NCBI RefSeq assembly: GCF_028209395.1
Contig: NZ_JAQLDQ010000001.1
Span: 124,001-188,000 of the forward strand
Source of the DNA: Collinsella aerofaciens
GTDB taxonomy: Bacteria; Actinomycetota; Coriobacteriia; Coriobacteriales; Coriobacteriaceae
DNA: 64,000 nt
Direction of reading: 5' to 3'
Positions 25,368 through 33,423 of the stretch are shown here, piece after piece (within the stretch, counting starts at the first letter, position 1; each line of letters starts with the position of its first letter). The position numbers were made by a program, and so were the translations under genes. A model generated the notes under the pieces. The model saw nothing but the letters and a program-made list of their open reading frames with translations. It made no database searches and had not been told where the DNA came from.

Positions 25368-27125
25368 ATGTTCGCCTCATTCCAAAAGAAGTATTTCCTA
25401 TCCGATAAAGGCGTCGCCGGCGTAAAACGCGGCATTTTCTGGACCGCGCTCACCAATCTCATTACCATGGCCGGCATGGGCTTATTGTTCCTGGTCATGG
25501 CCGGTTTTGTCGAACATCTCGCCACCGGTGCCGACCTGCCGGATGCCCTGCCGATTGTGGGCGGCCTCCTGGTCTTTTTCGTGTTGCTCTTTGCCTCTAA
25601 CTGGCAGCAGTATTACTACACCTACTGCATCTTTTACGAGGAGTGCGGCAAGCAGCGTATGGAGATTGCCGAGCGCTTGCGCAAGCTGCCGCTGTCGTTT
25701 TTTGGCCGTCGTGATCTGGCCGATTTAACCGAGACCATCATGGGCGACGTCCAGGCCATGGAGCACGCCTACAGCCACGTGCTGGGAGAGCTTTGGGGTG
25801 CCATCATCGCAAGCGCCATTGTGTTCGTGGCGTCGCTGTTCTTTTGCTGGCAGCTGGCGATCGCGGCGTTTTGGAGCGTGCCCGTGGCCTTTGCCGTGCT
25901 GTATCTGACACGCGGCCCCATGACCCCGGTGTTCGACCATGTGCGCGCCGAGAAGGTCAAGGTTACCGAGGCGATCCAGGAGACGCTCGACTGCGTGCGC
26001 GAGATCCGCGCCACCAACCAGGAGGCTCATTATCTTGAGGGGCTCAACGCCGTGATCGATGCCGAGGAGCGCGAGACCACCAAAGGCGAGCTCGCCAATG
26101 GGCTTTTGGTCAACTCCGCCTTTGCCATCCTGCGCCTGGGGATTGCCACCACGTTGGTCACGGGCGCTGCGATGGTCGCCTCCGGCCAGGTCGACTTTTT
26201 GGTGATGTTTGCCTTCCTGCTTATGGTGAGCCGCATCTATGCGCCCTTTGATCAGGCGCTGATGCTGATGTCCGAGCTGTTTGCCGCCGAGTCGTCGGCC
26301 AAGCGCATGCGTTCCATCATGGAAGAGCCCGTGGCGCGGGGCAGCGAGAAATTTGAGCCCGTGGGCCACGATGTGGTGTTCGATCACGTGGCATTTGGCT
26401 ATGGTGCGGGCGAGGACGGCCGCGCCGGCGAGAAAGTTCTTACCGACGTGAGCTTTACCGCCAAGGAAGGCGAAGTTACGGCACTGGTCGGTCCTTCGGG
26501 TTCCGGCAAGTCTACGGTGAGCCGCCTGGCTGCGCGCTTTTGGGACGCCACCGAAGGCACGGTCACCGTGGGTGGCGTGGATGTTGCGAGCGTGGATCCC
26601 GAGGTGCTGCTGCGCGACTACGCCATTGTGTTCCAAGACGTGCTGCTCTTTGACGACACGGTGATGGGAAACATCCGTCTTGGTCGTCGCGATGCCACCG
26701 ATGAGGAAGTGCTTGCTGCCGCGCGTGCCGCCAACTGCGACGAGTTTGTGAGCCGCATGCCGCAGGGCTATGACACCATGATCGGCGAGAACGGCTCCAA
26801 GCTGTCCGGCGGTGAGCGCCAGCGCATCTCTATCGCCCGTGCGCTGCTCAAAGACGCGCCTATCGTGCTGTTGGACGAGGCGACGGCGAGCTTGGATGTG
26901 GAGAACGAGACCGTTGTTCAGCAGGCGCTCTCCCGTCTGCTTGCAGGTAAGACGGTTATCGTTATTGCCCACCGTATGCGCACGGTGGAAAATGCCGATA
27001 AGATCGTTGTACTCAAGGATGGTGTGGTTGCCGAGCAGGGCACTCCGGCGCAGCTCAAGGCGGCAGGTGGAGAATTCGCCCGCATGGTGGCGCTGCAAAA
27101 GGAAGCAGCTACCTGGCAGTTGTAA
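25368..27125 (+). CDS. ABC transporter, fused permease and ATPase, second half
   Basis: A 585-residue partner of the preceding gene, starting at the base after its stop codon. Six transmembrane helices lie in about residues 20-300, then Walker A GPSGSGKST, signature LSGGERQR, Walker B IVLLDEATASLD and AHR. Both ATPase sites look intact in sequence, unlike many heterodimers with a degenerate site. The pair probably forms one heterodimeric exporter-fold transporter. Substrate could be a drug, peptide or metal chelate; the nearby AraC gene is the only hint. Confidence 0.9.
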   Translation: MFASFQKKYFLSDKGVAGVKRGIFWTALTNLITMAGMGLLFLVMAGFVEHLATGADLPDALPIVGGLLVFFVLLFASNWQQYYYTYCIFYEECGKQRMEIAERLRKLPLSFFGRRDLADLTETIMGDVQAMEHAYSHVLGELWGAIIASAIVFVASLFFCWQLAIAAFWSVPVAFAVLYLTRGPMTPVFDHVRAEKVKVTEAIQETLDCVREIRATNQEAHYLEGLNAVIDAEERETTKGELANGLLVNSAFAILRLGIATTLVTGAAMVASGQVDFLVMFAFLLMVSRIYAPFDQALMLMSELFAAESSAKRMRSIMEEPVARGSEKFEPVGHDVVFDHVAFGYGAGEDGRAGEKVLTDVSFTAKEGEVTALVGPSGSGKSTVSRLAARFWDATEGTVTVGGVDVASVDPEVLLRDYAIVFQDVLLFDDTVMGNIRLGRRDATDEEVLAAARAANCDEFVSRMPQGYDTMIGENGSKLSGGERQRISIARALLKDAPIVLLDEATASLDVENETVVQQALSRLLAGKTVIVIAHRMRTVENADKIVVLKDGVVAEQGTPAQLKAAGGEFARMVALQKEAATWQL

Positions 27126-27133
27126 GAAGGGGC

Positions 27134-27150
27134 AAAGGGACAGTCCCTTT
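27134..27150. other. Short hairpin after the ABC transporter operon
   Basis: AAAGGGAC and GTCCCTTT are complementary around a single base, followed by CTCAC. The motif resembles the loop part of the CCTTTGTGGTGG-family repeats (GGGACAG). It may be a weak terminator or a relic of that family. Confidence 0.4.
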
Positions 27151-27156
27151 CTCACA

Positions 27157-27212
27157 TTGACAATCGGTTACTCCGCATCGTTAATTTTCAAAAGGTTAGC
27201 CATGGCTGACCT
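27157..27212 (+). promoter_or_regulatory. Promoter with DtxR-like operator for the DUF6110/P-type ATPase genes
   Basis: TTGACA (27157-27162), a 17-base spacer and GTTAAT (27180-27185) form a good promoter. Directly downstream, AGGTTAGCC (27193-27201) and GGCTGACCT (27204-27212) are inverted around AT. The half-site AGGTTAG is the core of the known DtxR/IdeR-family metal-dependent repressor sites. Its place over the expected transcription start implies metal-dependent repression. The identity of the regulator is inferred from the motif only. Confidence 0.6.
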
Positions 27213-27320
27213 AGATAGTTAGATAAAATTGAGATATTTCAAAAGCGTGCTCGAGCAAACTTGTTTACTCGGGTGCTGAAGCACCATGCCGCGTCCAATG
27301 CGGCAAAAAGGAGAAGCAAC

Positions 27321-27566
27321 ATGAAGAAGTCGACGTTCAATACCCTGCTTGTCGGTGGCGGTTTTCTGCTTGGCACGGCCGGCATCAAGCTGCTTACCAG
27401 CGCTCCGGTAAAGAACGCCTGCGTGCAGGGTATCGCGTGCGGCATGCGCATCAAGAACGGCTACCAGGACATGGTCGAGCAGGCCAAGGCTAATGTTGAC
27501 GACATGGTTGCCGAGGCTGCTTACATCACCCAGAGCGAGGCCGCTGCTGACGAGGCAGCCGAGTAA
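27321..27566 (+). CDS. DUF6110-type small membrane-associated protein
   Basis: An 81-residue protein with one N-terminal hydrophobic helix (TLLVGGGFLLGTAGIKLL) and a charged tail with several acidic residues. I recognise this as the small protein commonly found just upstream of metal P-type ATPases (DUF6110). Its function is unknown; a role as a pump accessory is suggested by context. The ATG at 27321 follows AAAAGGAG. The ATPase gene starts 18 bp after its stop. Confidence 0.7.
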   Translation: MKKSTFNTLLVGGGFLLGTAGIKLLTSAPVKNACVQGIACGMRIKNGYQDMVEQAKANVDDMVAEAAYITQSEAAADEAAE

Positions 27567-27584
27567 CGCTCCCAGGCACAAACT

Positions 27585-29660
27585 ATGAGATTCTCGATTA
27601 TTAGCGAGATCCCCGGCAGGACCCGTCTTCAATTGGCGGGTCCTGTGCCAGAGAGCGATCTCGATGCACTTCTTAAGCTCAGCGGCGATATCGACGGCGT
27701 GCACAAGGTGCGCGTATATGGCCGTATTGGCCAGATGGCGCTCGAATACGACGAGCCACGTCGCGCGAGCGTGCTCGACGCCTTGGGCGCACTCGATGCT
27801 CAAGCTATCGCCGATGCCAAGTCGGGCTATGTGATGCAGCTTGAGCCGCGCAAGCACAAACTCGTTATGGACCTGGCGACACTCGTCGGCGCCCACTACG
27901 CGCGCCGCTGGTTCTTGCCCACGCCCCTGCGTGCGGTGTTTGTCGTGGCCGGTTACATGGCCTTTTTGCGTGCCGCCCTCCGTGAGCTCGCGCAGCCGCG
28001 CCTGACCGTTCCCGTGCTCGACGCTTCGGCCATCGGCATTTCGTTCGTCAAGCGTGATGTCGACACCGCGGGCCAGACAATGTTCCTGCTCAACGTGGGC
28101 GAGCTGCTCGAGGACTACACCCGCGCCATGAGCGAAAACGAGCTCATCAACTCGCTGCTCGATGTACCCGACAAGGCGCAAAAGGTTGTCGGCGACACCG
28201 AGGTAAGCGTTGCTGCGACCGAGCTCGAGCCCGGCGATCTGGTCGCCGTGCGCACTGGCATGTCCATTTGCATCGACGGTGTCGTCGAGCGGGGGAGCGC
28301 TATGGTCAACCAGGCGACCCTGACCGGCGAGCCGCTGGCCGTTGAGCGCAGCGTGGGCGACGACGTGTTCGCCGGTACCGTCGTGGAAGACGGCAGCATC
28401 TTGGTGCGCGTGCGCGCCAACACGGCGCAGACCAAACTGCGCTCGATCGTCTCGCTCGTGCAGACGGCCGACTCGCTCAAATCCGAGGGCCAGTCGCATA
28501 TGGAGGACCTCGCCAACAAGATCGTCCCGTGGAACTTCCTGCTCGCGGGCCTGGTTGCGCTCACCACGCGCAGCCTTATCAAGACCTCGGCGGCGCTGAT
28601 GGTCGACTACTCGTGCGCACTCAAGCTCACGGGTTCCGTCGCCGTCATGACCGCCATGAGCGATGCCGCCAAGATGGGCGTCATGGTCAAGGGCGCGAAG
28701 TACTTTGAGTCGTTTGCCAAGGCTGACACCATCGTGTTTGATAAGACCGGCACGCTTACCGAGGCGCAGCCGCGCCTGGCTTGCGTGCTGACGACAGATG
28801 GCTGGAGCAAGGACGAGGTCCTGCGCCTTTCCGCTTGCTTGGAGGAGCATTTTCCGCATCCGGTGGCGCGTGCCGTGGTCAACGCCGCCCTCGAGCGCGG
28901 GCTCGAGCACCGCGAACGCCATGCCGCGGTCGAGTACATCGTGGCGCACGGCATCGCTTCGTCCATCGAGGGGCGTCGCGCCATTATCGGTTCGGCGCAC
29001 TTTGTATTTGAGGACGAGGGTGCGCAGCTCGAGTCCGACATCAAGGAGCAAATCGAGCTCCAGATGCAAGGCCTGTCGCCGCTGTATCTGGCGGTCGACG
29101 GCAAGGTCGTCGGCGTGCTCGGCATCGAGGATCCGCTCAAGCCCGGCGTCCGTGAGGCCATCGCCGACCTACATGCGCTGGGCGTCAAGCATGTCGTTAT
29201 GCTCACGGGCGATTCGGAGCGCACGGCCGAGCGCATTGCGCGCGAGGCGGGTGTCGACGAGTTTAAGGCCGAGCTGCTGCCCGAGGACAAGTACGCCTAT
29301 GTGGAGCGCATTAAGGGTGAGGGGCGCCACGTTGCCATGGTGGGCGACGGCGTCAACGATTCGCCGGCACTCGGTTTGGCCGACGTGGGGCTGGCAATGG
29401 GTGGCGGAAGCGACATCGCCAAGGAGGTCGCCGATATCATCCTGACCGACACGGATCTGGCCGCGATCGTGCGTTTGCGCCGCATGAGCCAGGGCCTCAT
29501 TGATCGTCTGACGAGCTCCTACTCTAAGGTGATGCTCACCAACTCGGCGCTGTTGGCATTGGGTATTACCGGCGCGATTACCCCGCAGACGTCGTCACTG
29601 CTGCACAACGGCTCGACGATTGCCTACAGCCTGAGCAACGCGAAGGCTTACCTGCGTTAG
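27585..29660 (+). CDS. Heavy-metal translocating P1B-type ATPase
   Basis: A 691-residue membrane ATPase that exports a metal ion. The N-terminal 75 residues have the fold pattern of a metal-binding domain but no CxxC. The phosphatase motif is TGEP, the phosphorylated aspartate is Asp386 in DKTGTLT, the HP locus is FPHPVARAV, and the hinge is GDGVNDSPAL. The transmembrane metal-site motif reads SCA (residues 343-345) where Cu and Zn pumps have CPC, so the ion is probably not copper. Together with the DtxR-like operator upstream, manganese or iron export is the best guess. Confidence 0.88.
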   Translation: MRFSIISEIPGRTRLQLAGPVPESDLDALLKLSGDIDGVHKVRVYGRIGQMALEYDEPRRASVLDALGALDAQAIADAKSGYVMQLEPRKHKLVMDLATLVGAHYARRWFLPTPLRAVFVVAGYMAFLRAALRELAQPRLTVPVLDASAIGISFVKRDVDTAGQTMFLLNVGELLEDYTRAMSENELINSLLDVPDKAQKVVGDTEVSVAATELEPGDLVAVRTGMSICIDGVVERGSAMVNQATLTGEPLAVERSVGDDVFAGTVVEDGSILVRVRANTAQTKLRSIVSLVQTADSLKSEGQSHMEDLANKIVPWNFLLAGLVALTTRSLIKTSAALMVDYSCALKLTGSVAVMTAMSDAAKMGVMVKGAKYFESFAKADTIVFDKTGTLTEAQPRLACVLTTDGWSKDEVLRLSACLEEHFPHPVARAVVNAALERGLEHRERHAAVEYIVAHGIASSIEGRRAIIGSAHFVFEDEGAQLESDIKEQIELQMQGLSPLYLAVDGKVVGVLGIEDPLKPGVREAIADLHALGVKHVVMLTGDSERTAERIAREAGVDEFKAELLPEDKYAYVERIKGEGRHVAMVGDGVNDSPALGLADVGLAMGGGSDIAKEVADIILTDTDLAAIVRLRRMSQGLIDRLTSSYSKVMLTNSALLALGITGAITPQTSSLLHNGSTIAYSLSNAKAYLR

Positions 29661-29684
29661 CAGACGTGTTCGCCCACGTTATCT

Positions 29685-29730
29685 GGCCTGCGCCCAGACG
29701 GCATCGGTGTCGTCCGGGCGCAGGCCTTTT
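29685..29730 (+). terminator. Intrinsic terminator of the P-type ATPase gene
   Basis: GGCCTGCGCCC (29685-29695) and GGGCGCAGGCC (29716-29726) form a perfect 11-bp stem followed by TTTT. Confidence 0.88.
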
Positions 29731-29734
29731 GCGT

Positions 29735-29781
29735 TTGACCAAGTGCTAGCTTCTCTATATAGTGGTGCTAGCATGGCTAGC
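29735..29781 (+). promoter_or_regulatory. Toxin-antitoxin promoter with three GCTAGC operator half-sites
   Basis: TTGACC (29735-29740), 17 bases, TATAGT (29758-29763) form a near-consensus promoter. GCTAGC occurs at 29745-29750 in the spacer, at 29767-29772, and at 29776-29781 just downstream; the last two lie within TGCTAGC-AT-GGCTAGCA, nearly palindromic. The arrangement fits cooperative autorepression by the ribbon-helix-helix antitoxin encoded next. Confidence 0.7.
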
Positions 29782-29803
29782 AATTGAAGGGGGCGGGATC
29801 GAC

Positions 29804-30157
29804 GTGGGTGCTGTTAGCGGCATGGCGCAGGTGAACGTTCGCGTAGATCGCCAGGTCAAGAACCGTGCCGAGGAGGTGCTGCGGCTTTCGGGCGGGTCAC
29901 TGCCCGAGCTCATCAAAAAGGTGGTGGCCAAGGTCGCGCAGGGCGGTGGTTCGTGCGAGGAAGTGCTTGCGGCCGTCGACGACCGGCAGCAGACCGTCGC
30001 GCCCGATACGCCGTTCGCCGCATCATGGGCGGCGGCGGATCAGCTTTACGCGGACCTGGGCATCGCTACGTCGTCCGTATCCGACGATCGCGATTGGGAC
30101 ACAATCTATTCCGAGGCCATGGACGAGCGCTATCGCCAAAAGGGGATGATCCTGTGA
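29804..30157 (+). CDS. RelB/DinJ-type antitoxin
   Basis: A 117-residue protein whose MAQVNVRVDRQVKNRAEEVL opening matches the ribbon-helix-helix DNA-binding domain of RelB/DinJ antitoxins; the acidic C-terminal half (DDRDWDTIYSEAMDERY) would wrap the toxin. The start is taken as GTG 29804 because GAAGGGGG lies ten bases upstream; ATG 29822 is the alternative and fits the domain start exactly. Its stop overlaps the toxin's GTG. Autoregulation through the GCTAGC sites is expected. Confidence 0.78.
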   Translation: MGAVSGMAQVNVRVDRQVKNRAEEVLRLSGGSLPELIKKVVAKVAQGGGSCEEVLAAVDDRQQTVAPDTPFAASWAAADQLYADLGIATSSVSDDRDWDTIYSEAMDERYRQKGMIL

Positions 30158-30669
30158 GCGGGGCTCCCCTCAAAATAATGGTGGATGCCAACGTATGGGT
30201 CGATTCGTTTTGCGTCGACCATGCCGAGTCGCTTGCCGCGCGTGCGTTTATTGAGCGGGCGACGGAGACGGGGGCGTTGCTGTTCTTTCCGGTGCATATC
30301 GCCAAGGATGTGCTGTACGTTGTCCAACACGAGCTGAAGCGTAGCGTTCTTGCCAGTGGGGAAGCGCTCGACGAGGCATCTGCCCGTGCAATTGGCGATG
30401 CGGCGTTGGCGTTTGTTCGGAACATGACCGAAAACGCCACGGCCGTGGGTGCAGATGCGTCGGACCTTTGGCTGGCCGACAAATACTTAGCGCTCCATCG
30501 CGATTACGAGGACAACTTGGTGTTCGCCGCGTGCAAGCGCGCGCAGGTCGATTACTTGGTGACCAACGATCGCAAGCTGCTCGAACATGCCGATCTTGCA
30601 GCAAAGACCCCGCGCCAAATGATGCCGATTCTGGCTTTGGCCGAACGCGGCGGCGCGGCTATCGGTTGA
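30154..30669 (+). CDS. PIN-domain toxin (ribonuclease)
   Basis: A 171-residue PIN-fold protein. The first acidic residue is in KIMVDANVWVDSF, and the C-terminal acidic cluster is in YEDNLVFAACKRAQVDYLVTND, the usual metal-binding PIN pattern. Family members cleave RNA. The GTG start at 30154 overlaps the antitoxin stop codon and follows AAGGGG; an ATG at 30178 is also in frame. PIN toxins are usually paired with other antitoxin folds, so pairing with a RelB/DinJ-like protein is a slight variation. Confidence 0.8.
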   Translation: MSGAPLKIMVDANVWVDSFCVDHAESLAARAFIERATETGALLFFPVHIAKDVLYVVQHELKRSVLASGEALDEASARAIGDAALAFVRNMTENATAVGADASDLWLADKYLALHRDYEDNLVFAACKRAQVDYLVTNDRKLLEHADLAAKTPRQMMPILALAERGGAAIG

Positions 30670-30727
30670 CGCGAACTGTTTGCGGGCCTCTTGGACGACG
30701 TTGCGCCAAGGGACCCACGTCTGCTAT

Positions 30728-31162
30728 TTACAAAAGCTCGGCCTTAATGGCGGGACTTTCTGCGAGCTGCTCGGCTGCCTTTTCTTCGGAGCTGTCGAGT
30801 GCTGCCAGGCTGCGGTAGACCCACTCGTTGACCTGGGTGTTCTTGACGCCTGCGGTCTGCATGAGGGCACCTACCTCGCGGATTGCTGCGAGCAGATCGG
30901 CTTTGGGACCCGCGAGCTCGACCTCGATGCCGTGGTAGGCGGCCACGCCGCGGTTCTCACTCACGTGGTCGATAAAGCCTTCGACGGTCTCAAGCTGCTG
31001 GGCGAGAGCTGCATCATCGTCAGCGTCCAGCGCAACAAGGGCGTTCGAAACCGTGAGGGCGGGATGTCCGCAGGGGACAAAGCCTTCGATGACATCCATA
31101 GCTTCGGTAATGGTTGAGCCCAGGCCTGCGAGGGCATTGACGAGTTGCTGCTTGGTATCCAT
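30728..31162 (-). CDS. Conserved small alpha-helical protein, function unknown
   Basis: A 144-residue acidic protein, predicted all-helical, with no signal peptide, membrane segment or catalytic motif that I recognise. Two cysteines are absent except one near residue 31 (PCGHP). AAAGGA precedes the ATG at 31162. It converges with the toxin gene and lies 240 bp from the tmRNA gene, which is transcribed the opposite way. Confidence 0.7.
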   Translation of the reverse strand: MDTKQQLVNALAGLGSTITEAMDVIEGFVPCGHPALTVSNALVALDADDDAALAQQLETVEGFIDHVSENRGVAAYHGIEVELAGPKADLLAAIREVGALMQTAGVKNTQVNEWVYRSLAALDSSEEKAAEQLAESPAIKAELL

Positions 31163-31402
31163 AACGGTCCTTTCGACGGGTCAATTTTGCTTGGCGAAAA
31201 TATACGTGACGCGTTCGGTGGCAAAAGTGCGAAGTGTGGTGCACATTAGGGTCTTCACAGCTCGTGCATAGAACAGCTGTCCGCTTTCAGAACGTGGTAA
31301 GATAACACTCCACGAGCGGGGCTCACCCCCGCGTGTTCCTTGAAAAGTCGACGGTTATCGGGTGTTTGCAGGCCTGATACCATCCAGACTTTCCCGACAT
31401 TC

Positions 31403-31766
31403 GGGGGCGACTGGTTTCGACACGATAGCTCTGAGAGAGGAAGCAAGCCGAGGTCTCCTCGCCTCGTTAAACAGGGGTACCGTCAAATTGAATTGACAAC
31501 AACTCTTCTTTTGAGCCTATGGCTCTCGCTGCTTAGTTAATAGCGGCGCGTCAACCCGGTGATTTCCCCGACACCGGCGCGACGTCATGTTAGGGGAATG
31601 CTCCTGCGCATGTAATCGGTATGGCGCGGGCTAAGATCGAACCGGTTGGGACGCCGCGAGCGTGTCGCTGCGCGCAAAGCGTCCGAGACTAAACCAGCGA
31701 CTGAGCTTGGAGATGCCAATCAGGGGGCTTTCGTGGACCGGAGTTCGATTCTCCGCGCCTCCACCA
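31403..31766 (+). ncRNA. ssrA: tmRNA
   Basis: The 5' end GGGGGCGACTGGTTTCGACA and the 3' end TTCGATTCTCCGCGCCTCC-ACCA form the tRNA-like acceptor stem (GGGGGCG with CGCCTCC, one G-U) and T arm, with CCA encoded. The tag reading frame ends DNNSSFEPMALAA and stops at TAG 31534-31536; the resume codon lies just before GAC 31495. The ALAA ending is the usual protease recognition signal. tmRNA rescues stalled ribosomes with SmpB, whose gene is not in the window. A -10-like TAAGAT is at 31298-31303 with no clear -35. Confidence 0.95.
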
Positions 31767-31777
31767 TACGTAACAGG

Positions 31778-31811
31778 CAGGTAGATACTTATATCTACCT
31801 GACTTTTTATT
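31778..31811 (+). terminator. Intrinsic terminator of the tmRNA gene
   Basis: CAGGTAGATA (31778-31787) and TATCTACCTG (31792-31801) form a perfect 10-bp stem with a CTTA loop, followed by ACTTTTTATTT. Confidence 0.9.
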
Positions 31812-31822
31812 TCCAGTTCGTA

Positions 31823-31839
31823 CCGCGGAGAATCGAACT
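31823..31839. repeat. Inverted copy of the tmRNA T-arm/3' end
   Basis: CGCGGAGAATCGAACTC at 31823-31839 is the exact reverse complement of bases in the tmRNA T arm and acceptor side (31741-31757). The tmRNA 3' end is a common phage and island attachment site, so this may be a scar of such an event, although attachment duplications are normally direct, not inverted. The rest of 31840-32030 contains short self-complementary stretches and no gene. Confidence 0.55.
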
Positions 31840-32030
31840 CTGTGCAGGGCGCGAGCGTTAAGCAAACGCGAAGCGTTTGTAGCGAGCGGGCGAGGACGCC
31901 GGCGGGCGGCCGAAGCCGGTGCGGATTTGCGAAGCAAATACGCGGATTCTCCGCGCAAAGCTTCAACCCTATGCAGATGCGATGCCGATCGGACTGCAGC
32001 CTGCCATGCCCCGCATCAACGTCGCCCCAG

Positions 32031-32278
32031 GCGGAAAATCCATCCCAGAATTCCGGTTCAGACTGGGATGCGGTTTCCGGATGACGTTTCAAGCGGAAAC
32101 CGCATCCCGGAATCGACGCTCGGAATGGGATTCATTTTCCGGATGGCGCCTCAAGCGGAAACTGCAACCCGGAATCCGCGCTCAGAACGGGTCGCGCTTT
32201 CCCAACGGCGGTCCAAGCGGAAAGCGCATCCCGTAATCCCGCCTCAAACTGGGACGCACTTTCCGCTGCACCTGCCGC
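32031..32278. repeat. Four tandem copies of a 62-bp repeat
   Basis: Units begin GCGGAAA at 32031, 32093, 32155 and 32217, an exact 62-base period. Each unit contains a left GCGGAAACCGCATCCC-like part and a mirrored GGGATGCGGTTTCCG-like part, so each can fold as a hairpin. Copies differ by about one base in four but often keep pairing. The array lies between the tmRNA region and the patatin gene, ending about 70 bp before its ATG. Spacing and absence of conserved repeats with unique spacers exclude CRISPR. Confidence 0.8.
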
Positions 32279-32351
32279 CTCGAAAAACCTGCGCGCCCTC
32301 CATTCCAAAACTGGGTAGAAGAAAGCCAAAACGCAATCGCAGGAGGTCAAT

Positions 32352-33230
32352 ATGACTGCAGAAGATAAGGCAAAGAACGCCGGCAAGGTCGCGCTCGTCT
32401 TGGAGGGTGGCAGTTTTCGTGGGCAGTTTACCGCCGGCGTGCTCGACGTTCTCATGGAGGCCGGTGTCGAGATTCCGGCGGTATATGGCGTATCGGCCGG
32501 CGCCCTCAACGGCGTGAACTACAAGTCGCACCAGATCGGCCGTGCCAACCGCATCAACCTGGCTTTCTGCAACGACAACCGCTTCATGGGCGCCGCGTCG
32601 TTTGCGGCTACGGGCTCTATCGTCGGCTACGACTTTATCTTCAACGATGTCCAGGACCGCCTGGATCCCTTTGACAACGAGACGTTCGACGCCAGCCCCA
32701 TCGAGATGTACGCCGTCGCGACGGACATGCTCTTTGGAACCGCTGCCTACCTGCCGGTCAAAAGCGCCGTACTTGACCTCGACGCTGTGCGCGCATCGAC
32801 CTCGTTGCCGCTGGTGACACCGCCGGTCGAGATAGACGGGCACAAATACGTCGACGGCGGCGTGGCCGATTCGGTCCCCATCGAGCATGTGCTCGAGGAG
32901 GCGGGCTTCGACCGTGCGGTTGTCATTGTCACGCAGGACCGTTCATACGAGAAAAAGCCCTACGAGTTTATGCCCGCCGCACGCGCCCGCTATGCTGACT
33001 ACCCCTATCTGCTCGAGGCTATCGAGACGCGCCACGACCGTTACAACATCCAGCGCATGCACCTGTGGAAGTATGAGCGCGAGGGCCGCGCGTTGGTCGT
33101 CGCTCCGCAAAAGCCGGTCGAGGTCGGCCATGTCGAGCACGATTCGGCAAAGCTCCTCGACCTGTATATCCAGGGCCGTCAGGAGGCAAAGCGCCTGCTC
33201 GCGGAAATACAAGAGTTCGTTGAGCGCTAA
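32352..33230 (+). CDS. Patatin-like phospholipase family protein
   Basis: A 292-residue acyl hydrolase. The oxyanion-hole segment LEGGSFRGQFTAGVLD, the nucleophile elbow GVSAG (serine near residue 54) and the catalytic aspartate in DGGVAD (near residue 166) give the full Ser-Asp dyad. No signal peptide is present, so it is cytosolic or membrane-peripheral. Bacterial homologues (YjjU/RssA type) are presumed lipases of unknown substrate. CAGGAGG precedes the ATG. It is transcribed alone, ahead of the ribosomal operon. Confidence 0.9.
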   Translation: MTAEDKAKNAGKVALVLEGGSFRGQFTAGVLDVLMEAGVEIPAVYGVSAGALNGVNYKSHQIGRANRINLAFCNDNRFMGAASFAATGSIVGYDFIFNDVQDRLDPFDNETFDASPIEMYAVATDMLFGTAAYLPVKSAVLDLDAVRASTSLPLVTPPVEIDGHKYVDGGVADSVPIEHVLEEAGFDRAVVIVTQDRSYEKKPYEFMPAARARYADYPYLLEAIETRHDRYNIQRMHLWKYEREGRALVVAPQKPVEVGHVEHDSAKLLDLYIQGRQEAKRLLAEIQEFVER

Positions 33231-33329
33231 CGACGGCGAACCCTCAAAAAATGGCAACAGCTAAAGAGCTGGAAAATCACGGCTCGTGGATGACATGTGC
33301 AGAAACTCTGGTCGGAGCCAAAATACCTG

Positions 33330-33357
33330 TTGACTCGTACGGCGAGCGGGGTAATAT
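33330..33357 (+). promoter_or_regulatory. Promoter of the rplM-rpsI operon
   Basis: TTGACT (33330-33335), a 16-base spacer and TAATAT (33352-33357) lie 67 bp before the rplM start codon. The leader between them shows no structure I recognise as a ribosomal-protein binding site. Confidence 0.6.
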
Positions 33358-33423
33358 GGACGGGTTACTTGCAGAGCCCCGTGAATCTCTGTAACAACAC
33401 GTACTGTACATGGAGGAGTCTAA

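Noticed and set aside
32031..32278. Possible CRISPR array
   Set aside because: The whole 62-bp unit is repeated, with no conserved short repeat alternating with unique spacers, and no cas gene is nearby.
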